NCBI GenBank assembly: GCA_037039685.1
Contig: JAWNGF010000002.1
Span: 3,162,001-3,226,000, forward strand
Length of the DNA: 64,000 nucleotides
DNA from: Ceratobasidium sp. AG-K
Taxonomy: Eukaryota > Basidiomycota > Agaricomycetes > Cantharellales > Ceratobasidiaceae
Reading direction: 5' to 3'
The notes beneath the pieces were generated by a model. The model saw nothing but the letters and a program-made list of their open reading frames with translations. It searched no databases and was not told the origin of the DNA. The position numbers were made by a program, and so were the translations under genes. Positions 47,138 through 59,276 of the stretch are shown here, piece by piece. Every line of letters begins with the position of its first letter. Positions within the stretch are counted from its first letter, which is position 1.

Positions 47138-50100
47138 CATGGATGAACTTGAAATCATGTCAATATCAAATGAAAACCAATTATACATTGATTTCACTGC
47201 TCATCCACTAACTACCACTCCTGATTCTAAGTCAGTCAACAAATTAAAGAAATTCTCTGGACAAGCACTCCTAGATTGTGGCGCAACATCCTGCTTCATC
47301 AACCCTTCCCTAGCAAAAGAAGCAAACCTTCCCCTTTTTCTACATGAAAAACCAAAGACTCTACAAGTTATAGACAGGTGTGAAGTTTTGTCTGGAAAAG
47401 TCACCCGCTACACTAAATTTAAACTTATCATGGGAACACATTCCAGCAAAATAGAATGTCACATCACAAACATTGGAAGACATCCTATTGTACTCAGAAT
47501 GTCATGGCTCAAGAAACATAACCCACAAATTAACTAGAAAAATAGGACAATTGCATACACAAGCAAGTTCTGCTCAAAGAACTGCCTTGAGGTTCCATCT
47601 ACACTCCAAATTGCAGCCAAAACTACATTACCAGAGGAATACAAGGAGTTTGCAGATGTATTTGATGAGTCCAGATTAGAAGAACTCCCACCACACAGAC
47701 CAACTGACATTACACTTGACCTCCTACCAGAGGCCAAACTAAAGCATGGCCCTATTTACAAAACATCCCCAGCCAAAGACAAAGAAATGAAGAAAGTACT
47801 AGAAACCCTTATCCAAAGAGGACACATTCAGATTTCCCAATCTCCTTTGGTGTCACCAGTTCTGTTTGTCAAGAAACCCCATCCAGAAGATCCAAACAAC
47901 CCAGAGTTATGCTTTTGCGTTGACTTCAGATATGTGAATTTGCTGTGCAAATTCAATGCAAGCAGAATACCTCTACTGGATCAATGGTTAAGGGCCCAGG
48001 AAGGCTTTGTCATTGGTACCACTCTGGACTTGGCACAAGGATTCCATCAAACCCGTATAGTGGCAGGACACAAATGGCAAACAGCCTTCAAAACTCAGTA
48101 TGGCATGTACAAGTGGAAAGTCATGCCCTTTGGCCTAAAAAACGCCCCATCTAGCTTCAAGTCCCTAAGGAACTCTATATTCAGGGACATTATGGGGGTT
48201 TTTGTACTTGTATACATTGATGATATCTTCATCTTTTCCAAACAGGTCAAAGATCATCCAGAACACATCAAAGAAGTGCTGAAAAGACTAAGGGAACACA
48301 AGTTGATTGCAAAACTGAGGAAATGCAAGTTCCACCAAACCAAGCTGGACTGGGTAGGACTGGTCATTTCCAATAAAGGAATCGAAATGGATCAGGAAAA
48401 AGTCATGGCGGCTATGAATTGGAAAGCCCCCAAAAACATTAAACATGTTCAAGAGTTCCTAGGATTTGTCAATTTTTATCAAAGACTCACTCAAGACTTT
48501 GCTGGCAAAGCTAGACCTTTATACAACCTACTCAAGAAGTATCAAAAGTGGCAGTGGACAAGCAAAGAACAAGATTCCATGAATGCACTAAAGGAAGCTC
48601 TTAAGGTGGCACCCGTAATGATGCAACCTGATCAAAATAAGGAGTTCTTCCTCAAAACAGACGCATCAGGATTTGCCACAGGAGCAGTTTTATCTCAATA
48701 GGATGAAGAAGGGAAATTGCACCCAGTGGCTTTCCTTTCAAAATCACTAAATCTGGCTGAACAAAACTACAACATTTTTGATAAAGAACTATTGGCAATT
48801 ATTAGGGCCTTCAAGGAATGGCAGCACTTACTTCAAGGCATGGAGAAAGCTGTTCAAGTCATAACAGATCACAAGAATTTGGAATACTTCTCCTCATCCA
48901 AACAACTGAACCAACACCAAATCCATTGGATGAACTTCCTGGTGGACTTCAACTTCCAGATCATGTACAGGCCAGGCAGCCAGAACAAAAAAGCAGACAT
49001 TCTCTCAAGGCAATACATCCTAGAACCTTTGGGGGGGGGTAGAGAACCAAGTTCTCCTTAAACCAGACATTTTTATTTTGGCTATTACCCCTGACCAAGA
49101 AATCAACAACCTAATCAGAGAAGCAACCCTTGAAGACCCCAGATTAGACAAAGCTCATAATAAGCTAAGAAACGGCAAAAAAGTCAAAGATTGGGAATAC
49201 AAAGAAGGACTCCTAATGTTCAAAGGAAGGATCTTTGTCCCCAGGGATGAAAAGTCAGAAATCTGATATTAGAATTGTGCCATGACAATGTTACAGCTGG
49301 ACATCCCGGACAAGCAAGAACGTTGGAATTGGTCTCAAGAACTTATTACTGGCCATCCATGAAGAAGTTTGTCAACTCCTATGTGTCAGACTGTGGAACA
49401 TGCATTCAAGTTAAACCATCAAACCAACTCCCCACAGGACTACTGTGTCCCTTACATATTCCTGAGAGACCTTGGGAAGAGATCTCCTACAACATGATTG
49501 TAGGGCTCCCAGAATCAGAAGGATATGACGCAGTCTTGACAGTTGTAGATTGGTTTTCCAAGATGGCACACTATCTCCCTTGCAAATCAACAGCCACAGC
49601 AGTAGACATAGCCAATATCTTTGTTGCAAACATTTGGAAACTTCACAGCACCCCAAAAGCAACAGTCTCTGATAGAGGACCCACTTTCAACTCAAAGTTC
49701 ATTAGGCATCTGTACAAATGGTTGGACGTAAAACCCACCTTCAGCATAGCCTACCATCCAAGGACAGATGGACAGTCAGAACAGGCCAACCAAGTCATTG
49801 AAATCTTTATCAGGGCCTTTGTCAACCATAGGCAAAACAACTGGGTGGCCTTGCTCCCTATGGCAGAATTTGCTTACAACAATGGAGTCCAAGCATCCAC
49901 TGGCAAAACCCCTTCCCAGATCTGCCAAGGTTTCAACCCTTGAATGAACATTGGGGAAGAATCAGACTATACTGTTCCTGAAGCTGATGCCCATGCAGAA
50001 TTCCTTTTGAAAGGATACAATGAAGTCAAAGCTGCTCTTATTCTAGCAAACCAGTCCTACAAACACTACTTTGATGAAGGAGCCAAAGAACCAGAAGAGT

Positions 50101-50537
50101 TAAACCCTGGAGATAAAGTCTGGCTTGATCATCAGAACATATCCACAGACAAACCTTTGGTAAAATTCTCCCACAAAGTTTTAGGCCCTTACAAAGTACT
50201 GGAAAAAGTAGGGACTCATGCCTTTAAACTGGAATCACCAAAATCAATGAAGATTCATCCTGTCTTCCATGTCATGCTGCTCAAAAAATTCCACCCTGAT
50301 CCCCACAGTTGCAAACCTGCTCAACCACCCCATATTGTCACACAAGAAAGAGAAGAAGAGTGGGAAGTCAATGAGATCCTTAATTACAAGAAAGTTTGTC
50401 ATCAACTCCACTATTATGTCAAGTGGAAGGGATACTCTCATGCAGACAATTCTTGGCAATCAAAGGAAGATCTCAAGAATGCTCCTGAACTAGTTGATAA
50501 ATTTCACAGTCTCCATCCCACCGCACCAGGCCCTTAG
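47138..50537 (+). pseudogene. Gypsy-1 pol (protease-RT-RNase H-integrase-chromodomain), inactivated
   Basis: Protease: LLDCGATSCFINPSLAKEA, with Cys in the usual Ser place of D-S-G-A-T. RT: LDLAQGFHQTRI, MPFGLKNAPSSF and YIDDIFIFSK. RNase H: FFLKTDASGFATGAVLSQ and [15 protein letters not shown]. Integrase: the HHCC finger (GHPGQARTLELVSRTYYWP, CGTCIQ), then VVDWFSKMAH, VSDRGPTFNS and TDGQSEQANQ for the DDE triad. Chromodomain: WEVNEILNY and YYVKWKGYSHADNSW. Stops break the frame at 47535, 48699 and 49941, and a frame change lies at a G run near 49030. The RT and integrase motifs are otherwise well kept. In the inverted second copy, the sites of the 47535 and 49941 stops read as sense codons. 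Confidence 0.9.
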
Positions 50538-50547
50538 GAGGGGGTAA

Positions 50548-50962
50548 TGTCATGAGCTGACTAAGCTCAGACATTTTACTCTGATTTTATATTCTTTTTT
50601 TTTGAACACTTTCCTTTTTTGGTACAAATGTCCTTTGGTGCTTAACTTGTATCCTGTGATGTATTTGTCTTTTCATTTGATATTGGTGCTGCTTCTGGAA
50701 CTTCCAGAATATTGAGTCATACCTCTTATCTTGCTTATCATTGGTTGTACTTGGCTTTCTCACACCAATAGATGATGACATGGCACTGATCCCTCAAGTA
50801 TATAAACCCAGAGGTCAAGCTGGTTAATGACAAGGCTTGACCTCCTCTCCAGTAGGACTTGCTCAATCAAATCCTCTTACTATCATTACTCCTTGGGTTC
50901 TAAGACTTGTCTAAGTTGAACCCCTTAACCTTTTATACACCTAATTGATCCAAGTTGGGACA
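50548..50962 (+). repeat. Gypsy-1 3' LTR
   Basis: Same ends as the 5' LTR (TGTCATGAG, TTGGGACA). It starts 10 bases after the pol stop, following a purine-rich tract. Confidence 0.92.
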
Positions 50963-51412
50963 TGAGTGGCTCTTAGGTGGGAAAATCACTGAGAGGCTCC
51001 AAAAGTTGTTGGATAACCTCCTCAGGGCAAAGTAGAGTGGGTAAACAACAAGGTAAATTGTTCTTGGGGTTCCAAGACAATTTCCCTTGAAGCTTTTATA
51101 GCAAGCAAAGCAAGAATTGCTATCTACATGGGGAAAGCATAACAAGCTCAAAAGGAGAAAGATGAGAACATCAGAAGAAGAAGTGCATGTAGCACATGGA
51201 GATCTAAGCACAGCAACATGGGAAAATCAGAGAAAGGACACGACATGCTGATCAGCCACATGTGCAAACACCTAAGCAAGGGAAGCAACAACAAAGGAGC
51301 AACAATCAAAACAAAGTACATGGCAGAGGATAAGCATGACAAAGAGGCAGAACAGCACACCAAGCACTGAAGCACAACACATAGACCATTGTCAGGAGCA
51401 TGGCTTGTTACA
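50963..51412 (-). repeat. LTR-B solo LTR, second part
   Basis: Continues the LTR interrupted at 44016. Read on the minus strand it begins TGTAACAAGCCATGCTCCTG at 51412, has a TATA-like gctataaaag near 51100, and is clearly related to 54698-55204. Together with 43975-44016 it is about 492 bases, close to the 507 of the complete copy. Confidence 0.75.
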
Positions 51413-52660
51413 CTCCTTCATGAACAACATTTTCCATGACCTGCTGGACATCACTGTGATTGTTTACCTTGATGACATCTTGATCTGCTCCAATTCTGTC
51501 TCTAAGCATGAGGAACATGTCAAAGAAGTGCTTAAGCAACTCAGGGCAATCAGCTCCTCTGCAATCCTGCCACATGCCACTTCTTTATCACATCACTCAA
51601 CTATATTGGTCTAGTGATCACCCCTGAGGTCATTTCCATGGAGAAAGTCAAGGTTCAAGTGGTCAAAGAATGGTCAGTTCACCTCACTATGAAACAAGTT
51701 CAAGCATTCCTGGGCTTTGCAAACATCTATCACCATTTTGTTCCTGATTTCAGCTGCCTGGCACACCCCTGACAATGATCTCACCAAGAAGGAGGTTGCC
51801 TGGCAATGGACTGAGGCTGAGCAATGCTCATTTGATGCTGTCAAGGAAGCAATTTGCATGGAGCCCACTCTTGCACATCCCAATGAAAAGCTGCCTTACT
51901 TCTTGGAAACAGATGCTTCTGGAGCTGCCCTGGGTGCTGTGTTGTCACAGAGGTAGGATGATGGACACTTAAACCCTGTTGCCTTCATGTCTGCATGCTT
52001 CCCCCCTGCTGAGCTGAACTATGACACCCATGACAAGGAGCTACTGGCTATTATTAGGTCTTTTGAGTGCTAGCACATTTTCCTGGAAGAAACTGAGCAA
52101 CATATCACTGTGTTCACTGACCATAAGAACTTGGAGTGTTGGAAAATGGCTAGGGCATCATGCATGCTGGTACCTGCTTCTTGTTGCCTATATTTTTATC
52201 ATCACTAACAGACCAGGGAAGCAATCCCAGAAACTGGATGCCTTGTCCAGGCGTGCAGATCACACAGCAGAAAACCCTCTTCCCCAACTGATGCTCAAGG
52301 AGGATCAATTCTCTGGCTTCTATGCCATGATCAGTGCTTCCATTCTGGAAAAACTCAAAGAGGTGCTTCTTTACAACCCTAGCCTTGACACAGTGATCTC
52401 TGCTGCCTCTGAACCTTCTAAAATGCTGTATTCCATTGCTTGAAAGTTCAAGGATTTCACTCTAAGCAATGGAGTTTTGTTGTACCAAGGCAGAATTGTT
52501 GTTCCAGCTGAACCTGAGCTCAAATAGGAGTTGCTGTCTCATTTTCATGAAGCTCTGGCTGCTGGTCACCAAGGACACACAAGAACTCCAGAGCTAATAT
52601 CTAGGCACTACTACTGGCCAGCCATGAAGTTTCAAGTCAATTGTGCCCTGTGGGCAGATG
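51413..52660 (+). pseudogene. Gypsy-2 pol fragment (RT end, RNase H, start of integrase)
   Basis: Frames with many stops encode [20 protein letters not shown] (the RT catalytic YLDD), then [59 protein letters not shown] and HITVFTDHKNLE of RNase H, and finally HFHEALAAGHQGHTRTPELI with YYWPAMK of the integrase finger. It breaks off near 52660. The sequence is distinct from Gypsy-1 and closer in style to Gypsy-3. It starts exactly where the LTR-B copy ends, so the LTR probably landed in or recombined with this element. Confidence 0.75.
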
Positions 52661-54179
52661 ATCCAGTTCCATGCATTATGCCTAAGGTCAAAAAAGACCA
52701 CCAGCAAATGCCAGTCCAATGCCTCCAAAGAGTCACAACCTTAGTCAGACCTGATGACAGCAAGGGTCAGAAGGGGATGAGGATGATGGTTGGGACAATA
52801 ATGAAGGTCAAGGATGGCTCTTAGACCTAAGCAAAGTGGACACACAAGTGGATGGGGAAAATTACAATAGGACAAGTCTTGTGGAGGCAAGACTTGTGTT
52901 GCTGGTCTATATACTAACTGCTGTGGCTATGTACAATACAGGGTGGCAACAAAGGAGAGAAAGCAAGAGTCCAAGAGAAGTTAGGACATAAAAAAGGAGA
53001 TGCAGTAAGTCCATGGAGACCAAGCAGACAAGGGAATGGCCAGGCAGGCATGTCCCACAGTCATGGCTTACATAAAAGGTGCATACATGGCAAAGGCAAG
53101 CGGAACAAGACCAAGCAGAAGGGAAGGGAAGCAGAATATGAAAAGGTTGCAACACTACCCCTCCTTTAGGCCCTTTCCACCAAGACAAACTCCTCCTTAT
53201 CATTTAACACAAATGGATCTTCTGCCAATCCTGTACCTTTCCATACATTGTTATCCTCCTCATCTGTTAGGTCAACTACAGCATCTTGCCAATTGGGTTC
53301 CTCTGTGAGGTTGATGGATTTGGTGACTGCTTGGGCCCAGGGCTTTTGGTAGGCATTAACAATTTTGAGGTGGTTGTGGATGTCAACCATGCTATGGGCA
53401 ATCCAGTTGCACCAGCAGACAAGGGGTGTGCAACAGAAGGAGCAACAAATGTGGGAGTGGTAGTGTTGTGAGGTGAGAAAGTAGAAGGACTGGGACAGTC
53501 CCTTGTGGTAGTAGAGGCCCTTGTTGAGATTGATGCAGAGCAGTGGCCTCTTGAAGGAGGCAGAACAGGTGAAGGCATCATTGTAGATGTGGACAGAGGT
53601 GTTAGAGAAAGAAGTCATTTTGTGGAGGGTGAGACAAGACTGGAGGGATAAGCCTCACTGGTGATGTGGTAGGAGTGGAGATTGTTTGAAGGAGTTAGAT
53701 CTCAGCAGCCTCTTTTATATGTTTGGAACACCAAATGGGCCACTCCTCCTTCTCCATGGGTGCTGAGTCCTCCCTTGGTTCCTTATGACAGGGCTTCTTG
53801 GTAACCTTGAGAATTGCTTGGATTGCTTCTGGATGTTCCTTATGGAAATCAGCAATCAGTTCTGCTTGTAGAAAGTTCTTGTATCTTCTAGAATGTGCTA
53901 GAATGTAATCAACTCAACTTCAGCCACTTACCCATCCAAATCTGCAGTATATGCACATGTAAGCCTACTGAATGACTCAGTTGCACTTAAGGTGTAAAAG
54001 GAGCACTTGCATGCCCTCTGTATGGTAGTGGTTTTGTTTTGTTTTCTCTCATCTTTCTCTACTATTGTCTATACACAATCTATACACAAGTTATATACTA
54101 TTTCTACAGGTTGTGAGCCCTGCCTGAATCGCTTAATATACCAGGTAATAAATAGTATCAAACTCAAGTATAAACTTAA
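52661..54179. other. transposon-derived DNA, unassigned
   Basis: Includes a minus-strand frame of 150 codons (53166-53618) whose C-terminal end is acidic (DAVVDLTDEEDNNVWKGT and more). No domain is recognised. It may be part of a decayed element or a host fragment carried by one. No clear repeat ends were found here. Confidence 0.35.
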
Positions 54180-54575
54180 GTGTCATGGCCAATACAAACA
54201 TGAGCAGTGGAGCTGGTGGCTTGCATTGCATACCACCCCTAAAAGGGACTGAAAACTATAAATTCTGGTGTGTGTAGGTGAAGATATGCTTATGTATCTT
54301 GAGCTGTTAGCATATTTTGGCCAAACAAAGTTCATTCCTGACAAAGACATTACAGTCAAGGAGACTTACCAAAAGGATGATGAGGGGAATTAGCTGATGG
54401 ACTTAGACATGGGTAGAGATATCCCTGAGTATCCTAAATGGCTCATGTCTGACCAAAAAGCATTATCAAACATGCACTTACAAGTTGATGGTAACATACT
54501 CACACATATACAAGTGTGCACAATGTCCACTGACACCTGGGATCTGTTAGCAGTGACATTCAAAGTGAAAGGAAC
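54180..54575 (+). pseudogene. copia-type Gag fragment
   Basis: Broken frames spell LHCIPPLKGTENYKFWCV, then ECPKWLMSDQKAL-like and ILTHIQVCTMSTDTWDLLAV text in the order seen in Ty1/copia Gag (a 'L.G.NY..W' start and a 'T..A.D.WD.L...F' helix). At least two stops interrupt it. The fragment stops where an inverted piece of LTR-B begins. Confidence 0.5.
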
Positions 54576-54697
54576 TGTCACAGCCTGCTCAGAGAAGGGT
54601 TGTTGGAGACTGATGAGGGGCTCTTAGGCCTGAAGATCACTGAGAGGCTCCAAAAGATGTTAGATAACCTCCTCAGGGCAACTTAGAGTGGGTGAAT
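54576..54697 (-). repeat. partial LTR-B, inverted
   Basis: Begins tgtcacagcctgctcagaga and matches the last 120 bases of the adjacent complete LTR-B in reverse complement. With that LTR it forms an inverted repeat whose arms are separated by about 380 bases. Confidence 0.7.
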
Positions 54698-55204
54698 GTC
54701 ATGAGCCTTGCTCTTGACAATGGTCTGTGTGCTGTGCTTTCATTGCTTGTGTACTGCCTTTGCTGTTGTATTTGGTTTTTTCCCCCTGTGGCATGCTTGT
54801 TGGCTCCCACTTAGTTTGTTTTGTTGTTTACTCCTTTGTTATTGCTTCTCTCACTTAGCCCTTTGTAAACATGGATTATCAGCATGTATTCTCCAGCCTG
54901 TGACTTTTCTGGAGCGCTGTGCATTGATCCCCATGTGCTTTGCACTCTGCTTGTTCTGATGTTCCTTTCATGCTCCTTTTGGACTGTTGTGCTTTCCCCA
55001 TGTAGATAGTGCTTCCTTTCTTCTGCTTGCTATAAAAGATGCAAGGGAAATTGTCTTGGAACCCCAAGAACAATTTACCTTGTTGTTTACCCACTCTACT
55101 TTGCCCTGAGGTTATACAATGACTTTTGGAGCCTCTCAGTGATCTTCTGGCCTAAGAGCCCCTCATCAGTCTCCAACAACCCTTCTCTGAGTAGGTTGCA
55201 ACAT
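54698..55204 (+). repeat. LTR-B, complete copy (solo LTR)
   Basis: Starts TGTCATGAGCCTTGCTC and ends GAGTAGGTTGCAACA, so it has TG...CA ends. A TATA-like gctataaaag lies near 55030. No internal domain is attached on the right, so it looks like a solo LTR or the junction of a rearranged element. Confidence 0.7.
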
Positions 55205-56179
55205 TGTAAATTGTTCTTACTTGGCTGTAGCTATCCACATTGCCCCAAACTGGCTTTTTATCACTCTCATCAGCTGCACATTGTTCAAGCCAGCAACAGG
55301 CACATTCCTAGGCCCATCCTCAGTGGCTAAGCTAGCCCCATTCTCAACCCCATCTTTGGCAAGCATGTAATCTTCTTTAGGCACCTCCATGGAGCACAAA
55401 TCAGCAGCAGGATGATTGGTTTCCACCTTGGGAACAAGGAAAAACTCTTCAGCACCAGACACAAATCACTCTCAATGCCCAGAAAGTGAAAATATCTCAG
55501 GCAGCATGCGCCTGTTCATGGAAAAGATTGGAGAAAACTAGAGGGCATCTACAGCACAATTTACAACCAGTCAATCAAAGAACCCATCAAAATCTCCCAA
55601 ATGATGGAGATTTGCACACAAATGCTCTTGAAACACATCCAGGGGCTGGAAGGCACCCTGAAAGCACACATAGAACAGGAGGTCATCTGGGCTGTCAACC
55701 AGGCAATCAATACAGAAACCCCCAAGCAAGGAATACCCCCCAGGACAGGAGCAATTTTCTACATCTCAGTGGAGGACACCCCCAGGCCCTCTCAGGTAAT
55801 TAGGAGCTCCACTATGCACAATTACCATGTTGCCAAGCATGTTGGGTCAGAAGACCCCCAGGAAGCGCCCCTCATCCCCCTACTATCAAAAGTGAATCCC
55901 CTGCACCTCTGCAAGTGTCTATGTTCCCCTCTTCCTCCACCATTCACTTTGTGAACACCCAAGGCAACCCTGAACCCTCTGCCATTCATAATGAACAGGG
56001 AAAGGGAAAGAATACAGCTCTGGAGGACAACACTCACTCTATCTGCTCTCTAGGCTCCTATGGGGGGACACCAGATCCCAATCCCACTCCAGACCCACAT
56101 CAGCCATGTTTCCCAACCATTGGATGCTCTCCAGAAGCCCAGGAGAAGCATGAGGCCATGGAGATGATGAGAGCAGCTC
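55205..56179 (+). other. unrecognised remnant with partly open frames
   Basis: Overlapping plus-strand frames at 55601-55954 and 55915-56226 encode Pro/Thr/Ser-rich, hydrophilic sequence after a helical start (HIQGLEGTLKAHIEQEVIWA). This could be the gag-like 5' region of another element. It ends where the LTR of the inverted Gypsy-1 copy begins. I recognise no domain. Confidence 0.3.
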
Positions 56180-56480
56180 TGTCCCAACTTGGGTCAATTA
56201 GGTATATAAAAGGTGAGGGGGCTTGACTTAGACAAGTCTTAGAACCAAAGGAGTAGAAGTGGTTTAGAGGATTTGATATTGTCAAGTCCTAGTGGAGAGG
56301 AGGTCAGGCCTTGTTGTTAACTGGCTTGACCTCTGGGTTTATATACATGAGGGATCAGTGCCATGTCATAATCTATCAGTGTGGGAAAGCCGAGTACAAC
56401 CAATGATAAGCAAGATAAGAGATATGACTCAACATTCTGGAAGTTTGGGAAGCAACACCAATATCAAATGAAAAGACAAA
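56180..56480 (-). repeat. Gypsy-1 copy 2, truncated 3' LTR
   Basis: Matches the terminal 300 bases of the Gypsy-1 LTR in reverse complement (tgtcccaacttgggtcaatt at the left end). The first 100 or so bases of the LTR are missing. Confidence 0.8.
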
Positions 56481-59276
56481 AGACAAACATGGAAGATAGG
56501 ATGAATTGTCATTGATTTTGGTAATTCCAGTTTAAAGGTGTGAGTTCCTACTTTTTCCAGTATCTTGTAAGGGCCCAAAACTTTGTGGGAGAGTTTTACT
56601 GAAGGTTTGTCTGTGGATACGTTCTGATGATTAAGCCAGACTTTATCTCTGGGGTTTATCTCTTCTGGTTCTTTGGCTCCTTCATCAAAGTAGTGTTTGT
56701 AGGACTGGTTTGCTAGAATAAGAGCTGCTTTGACTTTGTTCTATCCTTTCACCAGGAATTCTGCATGGGCATCAGCTTCAGGAACAGTATAGTCTGATTC
56801 TTCCCTGATGCTCATTCTAGGGTTGAAACCTTGGCATATCTGAAAAGGAGTTTTGCCAGTGGATGCTTGGACTCCATTGTTGTAAGCAAAATCTGCCATA
56901 GGGAGCAGGGCTACCCAGTCGTTTTGCCTATGGTTGACAACAGCCCTAATAAAGATTTCAACAACTTGGTTTGCCTGCTCTGAATGTCCGTCTGTCCTTG
57001 GGTGGTAAGATGTGCTGAACATGGGTTTTACATCCAACTGCCTGTACAGATGTCTAATGAACTTTAAGTTGAAAGTGGGTCCTCTATCCAAGACTGTTGC
57101 TTTTGGGGTGCTGTGAAGTTTTGAGATGTTTGTGACAAAAATATTGGCTATGTCTACTGCTGTGGCTGTTGATTTGCAAGGGAGATAGTGTGCCATTTTA
57201 GAAAACCAATCCACCACTGTCAAGATTGCATCATATCCTTCTGATCCTGGGAGCCCTACAATCATGTCATAGGAGATCTCCTCCCAAGGTCTCTCAGGAA
57301 TATGTAAGGGACGCAGTAGTCCTGTGGGGAGTTGGTTCAATGGTTTAACTGAAATGCATGTTTTGCAGTGTGACACATAAGAGTTGACAAACTTCTTCAT
57401 GGATGGCCAGTAATAAGTTCTTGAGACTAATTCCAACGTTCTTGCTTGTCCAGGATGCCCAGCTGTAATATTGTTGTGGCATAATTCCAATATCAGATTT
57501 CTTAACTGTTTCATCCCTAGGGACAAAGATCCTTCCTTTGGACATTAGGAGTCCTTCTTTGTATTCCCAATCTTTGACTCTTTTGCCGTTTCTCAGCTTA
57601 TCGTGAGCTTTGTCTAATCTGGGGTCTTCAAGGATTGCTTCCCTGATTAGGTCGTTGATCTCTTGGTCAGGGGTAATAGCCAAAATAAAAATGTCTGGTT
57701 TAAGGAGAACTTGGTTCTCTACCCCCCCCCCCCCAAAGGTTCTAGGATGTATTGCCTTGAGAGAATGTCTGCTTTTTTGTTCTGGCTGTCTGGCCTGTAT
57801 ATGATTTGGCAGCTGAAGTCTACCAGGAAGTTCATCCAGTGGATTTGGCGTTGGTTCAGTTGTTTGGACAAGGAGAAGTATTCCAGGTTTTTGTGATTGG
57901 TTATGACTTGAACAGCCTTTTCCATGCCTTGAAGTAGGTGCTGCCATTCTTTGAAAGCACTAATGATTGCCAATAGTTCCTTATCAAAGATATTGTAGTT
58001 TTGCTCAGCTGGGTTTAGTGATTTTGAAAGAAAAGCTACTGGGTGCAATTTCCCCTCTTTGTCCTTTTGCAACAAAACTGCTCCTGTGACAAACCCTGAT
58101 GCATCTGTTTTGAGGAAGAACTCCTTATTCTGATCAGGTTGCATCATTACAGGTGCAACCTTAAGAGCTTCTTTTAGTGCATCCATGGACTCTTGTTCTC
58201 TGCTTGTCCATTGCTATTTTTGGTCCTTCTTGAGCAGGTTGTACAAAGGTCTAGCTTTGCCAGCAAAGTCCTGAATGAATCTTCAGTAGAAATTGACAAA
58301 TCCTAAGAACTCTTGAACTTGTTTAATGTTCTTAGGGGCTTTCCAATTCATAGCTGCAGTGACCTTTTCCTGATCCGTTTTGATCCCTTTGTTGGAAATG
58401 ACCAGCCCTACCCAGTCCAGTTTAGTTTGATGGAACTTGCACTTCCTGAGTTTTGCAATTAATTTGTGTTCCCTTAGTCATTTTAGCACTTCTTTGACAC
58501 GTCCCGGGTGATCTTCAACTTGTTTGGAAAAAATGAAGATGTCATCAATGTATATGAGTACAAAAACCCCCATAATGTCCCTGAATATGGAGTTCACTAG
58601 GGACTTGAAGCTAGATGGGGCATTTTTTAGGCCAAAGGGCATGACTTTCCACTTGTACATGCCATACTGAGTTTTGAAGGCTGTTTTCCATTCATGTCCT
58701 GCCGCTATTTGGGTTTGATGGAATCCTTGTGCCGAGTCCAGAGTGGTACCAATGACAAAGCCTTCCAGGGCCCTTAACCATTGATCCAGTAGAGGTATTC
58801 CGCTTGCATTGAATTTGCTGTGCAAATTCACATACCTAAAGTCAATGCAAAAGCATAACTCTGGGTTGTTTGTATCTTCTGGATGGGGTTTTTTGATGAA
58901 CAGAATTGGCAATGCCAAAGGAGACTTGGAAATCTGAATGTGTCCTCTTTGGATAAGGGTTTCTAGTACTTTCTTCATTTCTTTGTCTTCAGCTGGGGAC
59001 ATTTTGTAAATAGGGCTGTGCTTTAGTTTGGCCTCTGGTAGGAGGTGGAGTGTAATGTTAGTTGGTCTGTGAGGTGGGAGTTCTTCTAATCTGGACTACT
59101 CAAAAATGTGTACAAACTCCCTGTATTCCTCTGGTAATGTAGTTTTGGCTGCAATTTGGAGTGTAGATGGAACTTCAAGGCAGTTCTTTGAACAGAACTT
59201 GCTCATGTATGCAATTGTCCTATTTTTCCAATTAATCTGTGGATCATGTTTTTTGAGCCATGACATCCCAAGTACA
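56481..59276 (-). pseudogene. Gypsy-1 copy 2, truncated pol
   Basis: Minus-strand relic of the same family as 44022-50962. It begins within the protease region (MSWLKKHDPQINWKNRTIAY at 59284 and below) and continues through RT (GTTLDSAQGFHQTQI, YIDDIFIFSK), RNase H (FFLKTDASGFVTGAVLLQ) and integrase (GHPGQARTLELVSRTYYWP, TDGHSEQANQ). It then stops in the GPY/F region (LPKSMTIHPIFHV). The chromodomain, purine tract and start of the LTR are deleted. Gag and the 5' LTR are missing because Gypsy-3 interrupts it at 59277. Stops and frame breaks are scattered through it. A G run of 13 (9 in copy 1) sits at the RNase H-integrase junction, where the frame also changes. Confidence 0.88.

Larger units (their letters stand above)
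44022..50962 (+). mobile_element. Gypsy-1: complete but decayed Ty3/gypsy chromovirus
   Basis: Two LTRs of 414 and 415 bases (both TG...CA) flank gag and pol in the order protease, reverse transcriptase, RNase H, integrase, chromodomain. A purine run (aggaggggg) stands just before the 3' LTR. ATGAG occurs directly on both outer sides (44012-44016, and 50962-50966 reusing the last LTR base), as expected of a target-site duplication. Five bases (CAAGC) between it and the 5' LTR are unexplained. The LTRs differ at roughly a dozen to fifteen positions, so insertion is old enough for pol to have gained several stops. The element interrupts a solo LTR-B. Confidence 0.9.

Noticed and set aside
47138..50537. 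Repeat-induced point mutation as the cause of the Gypsy-1 stops
   Set aside because: Of the three stops, compared with copy 2, only one (TGG to TAG) is a G-to-A change; the others (AAG to TAG, AGA to TGA) are not transitions of the RIP type.
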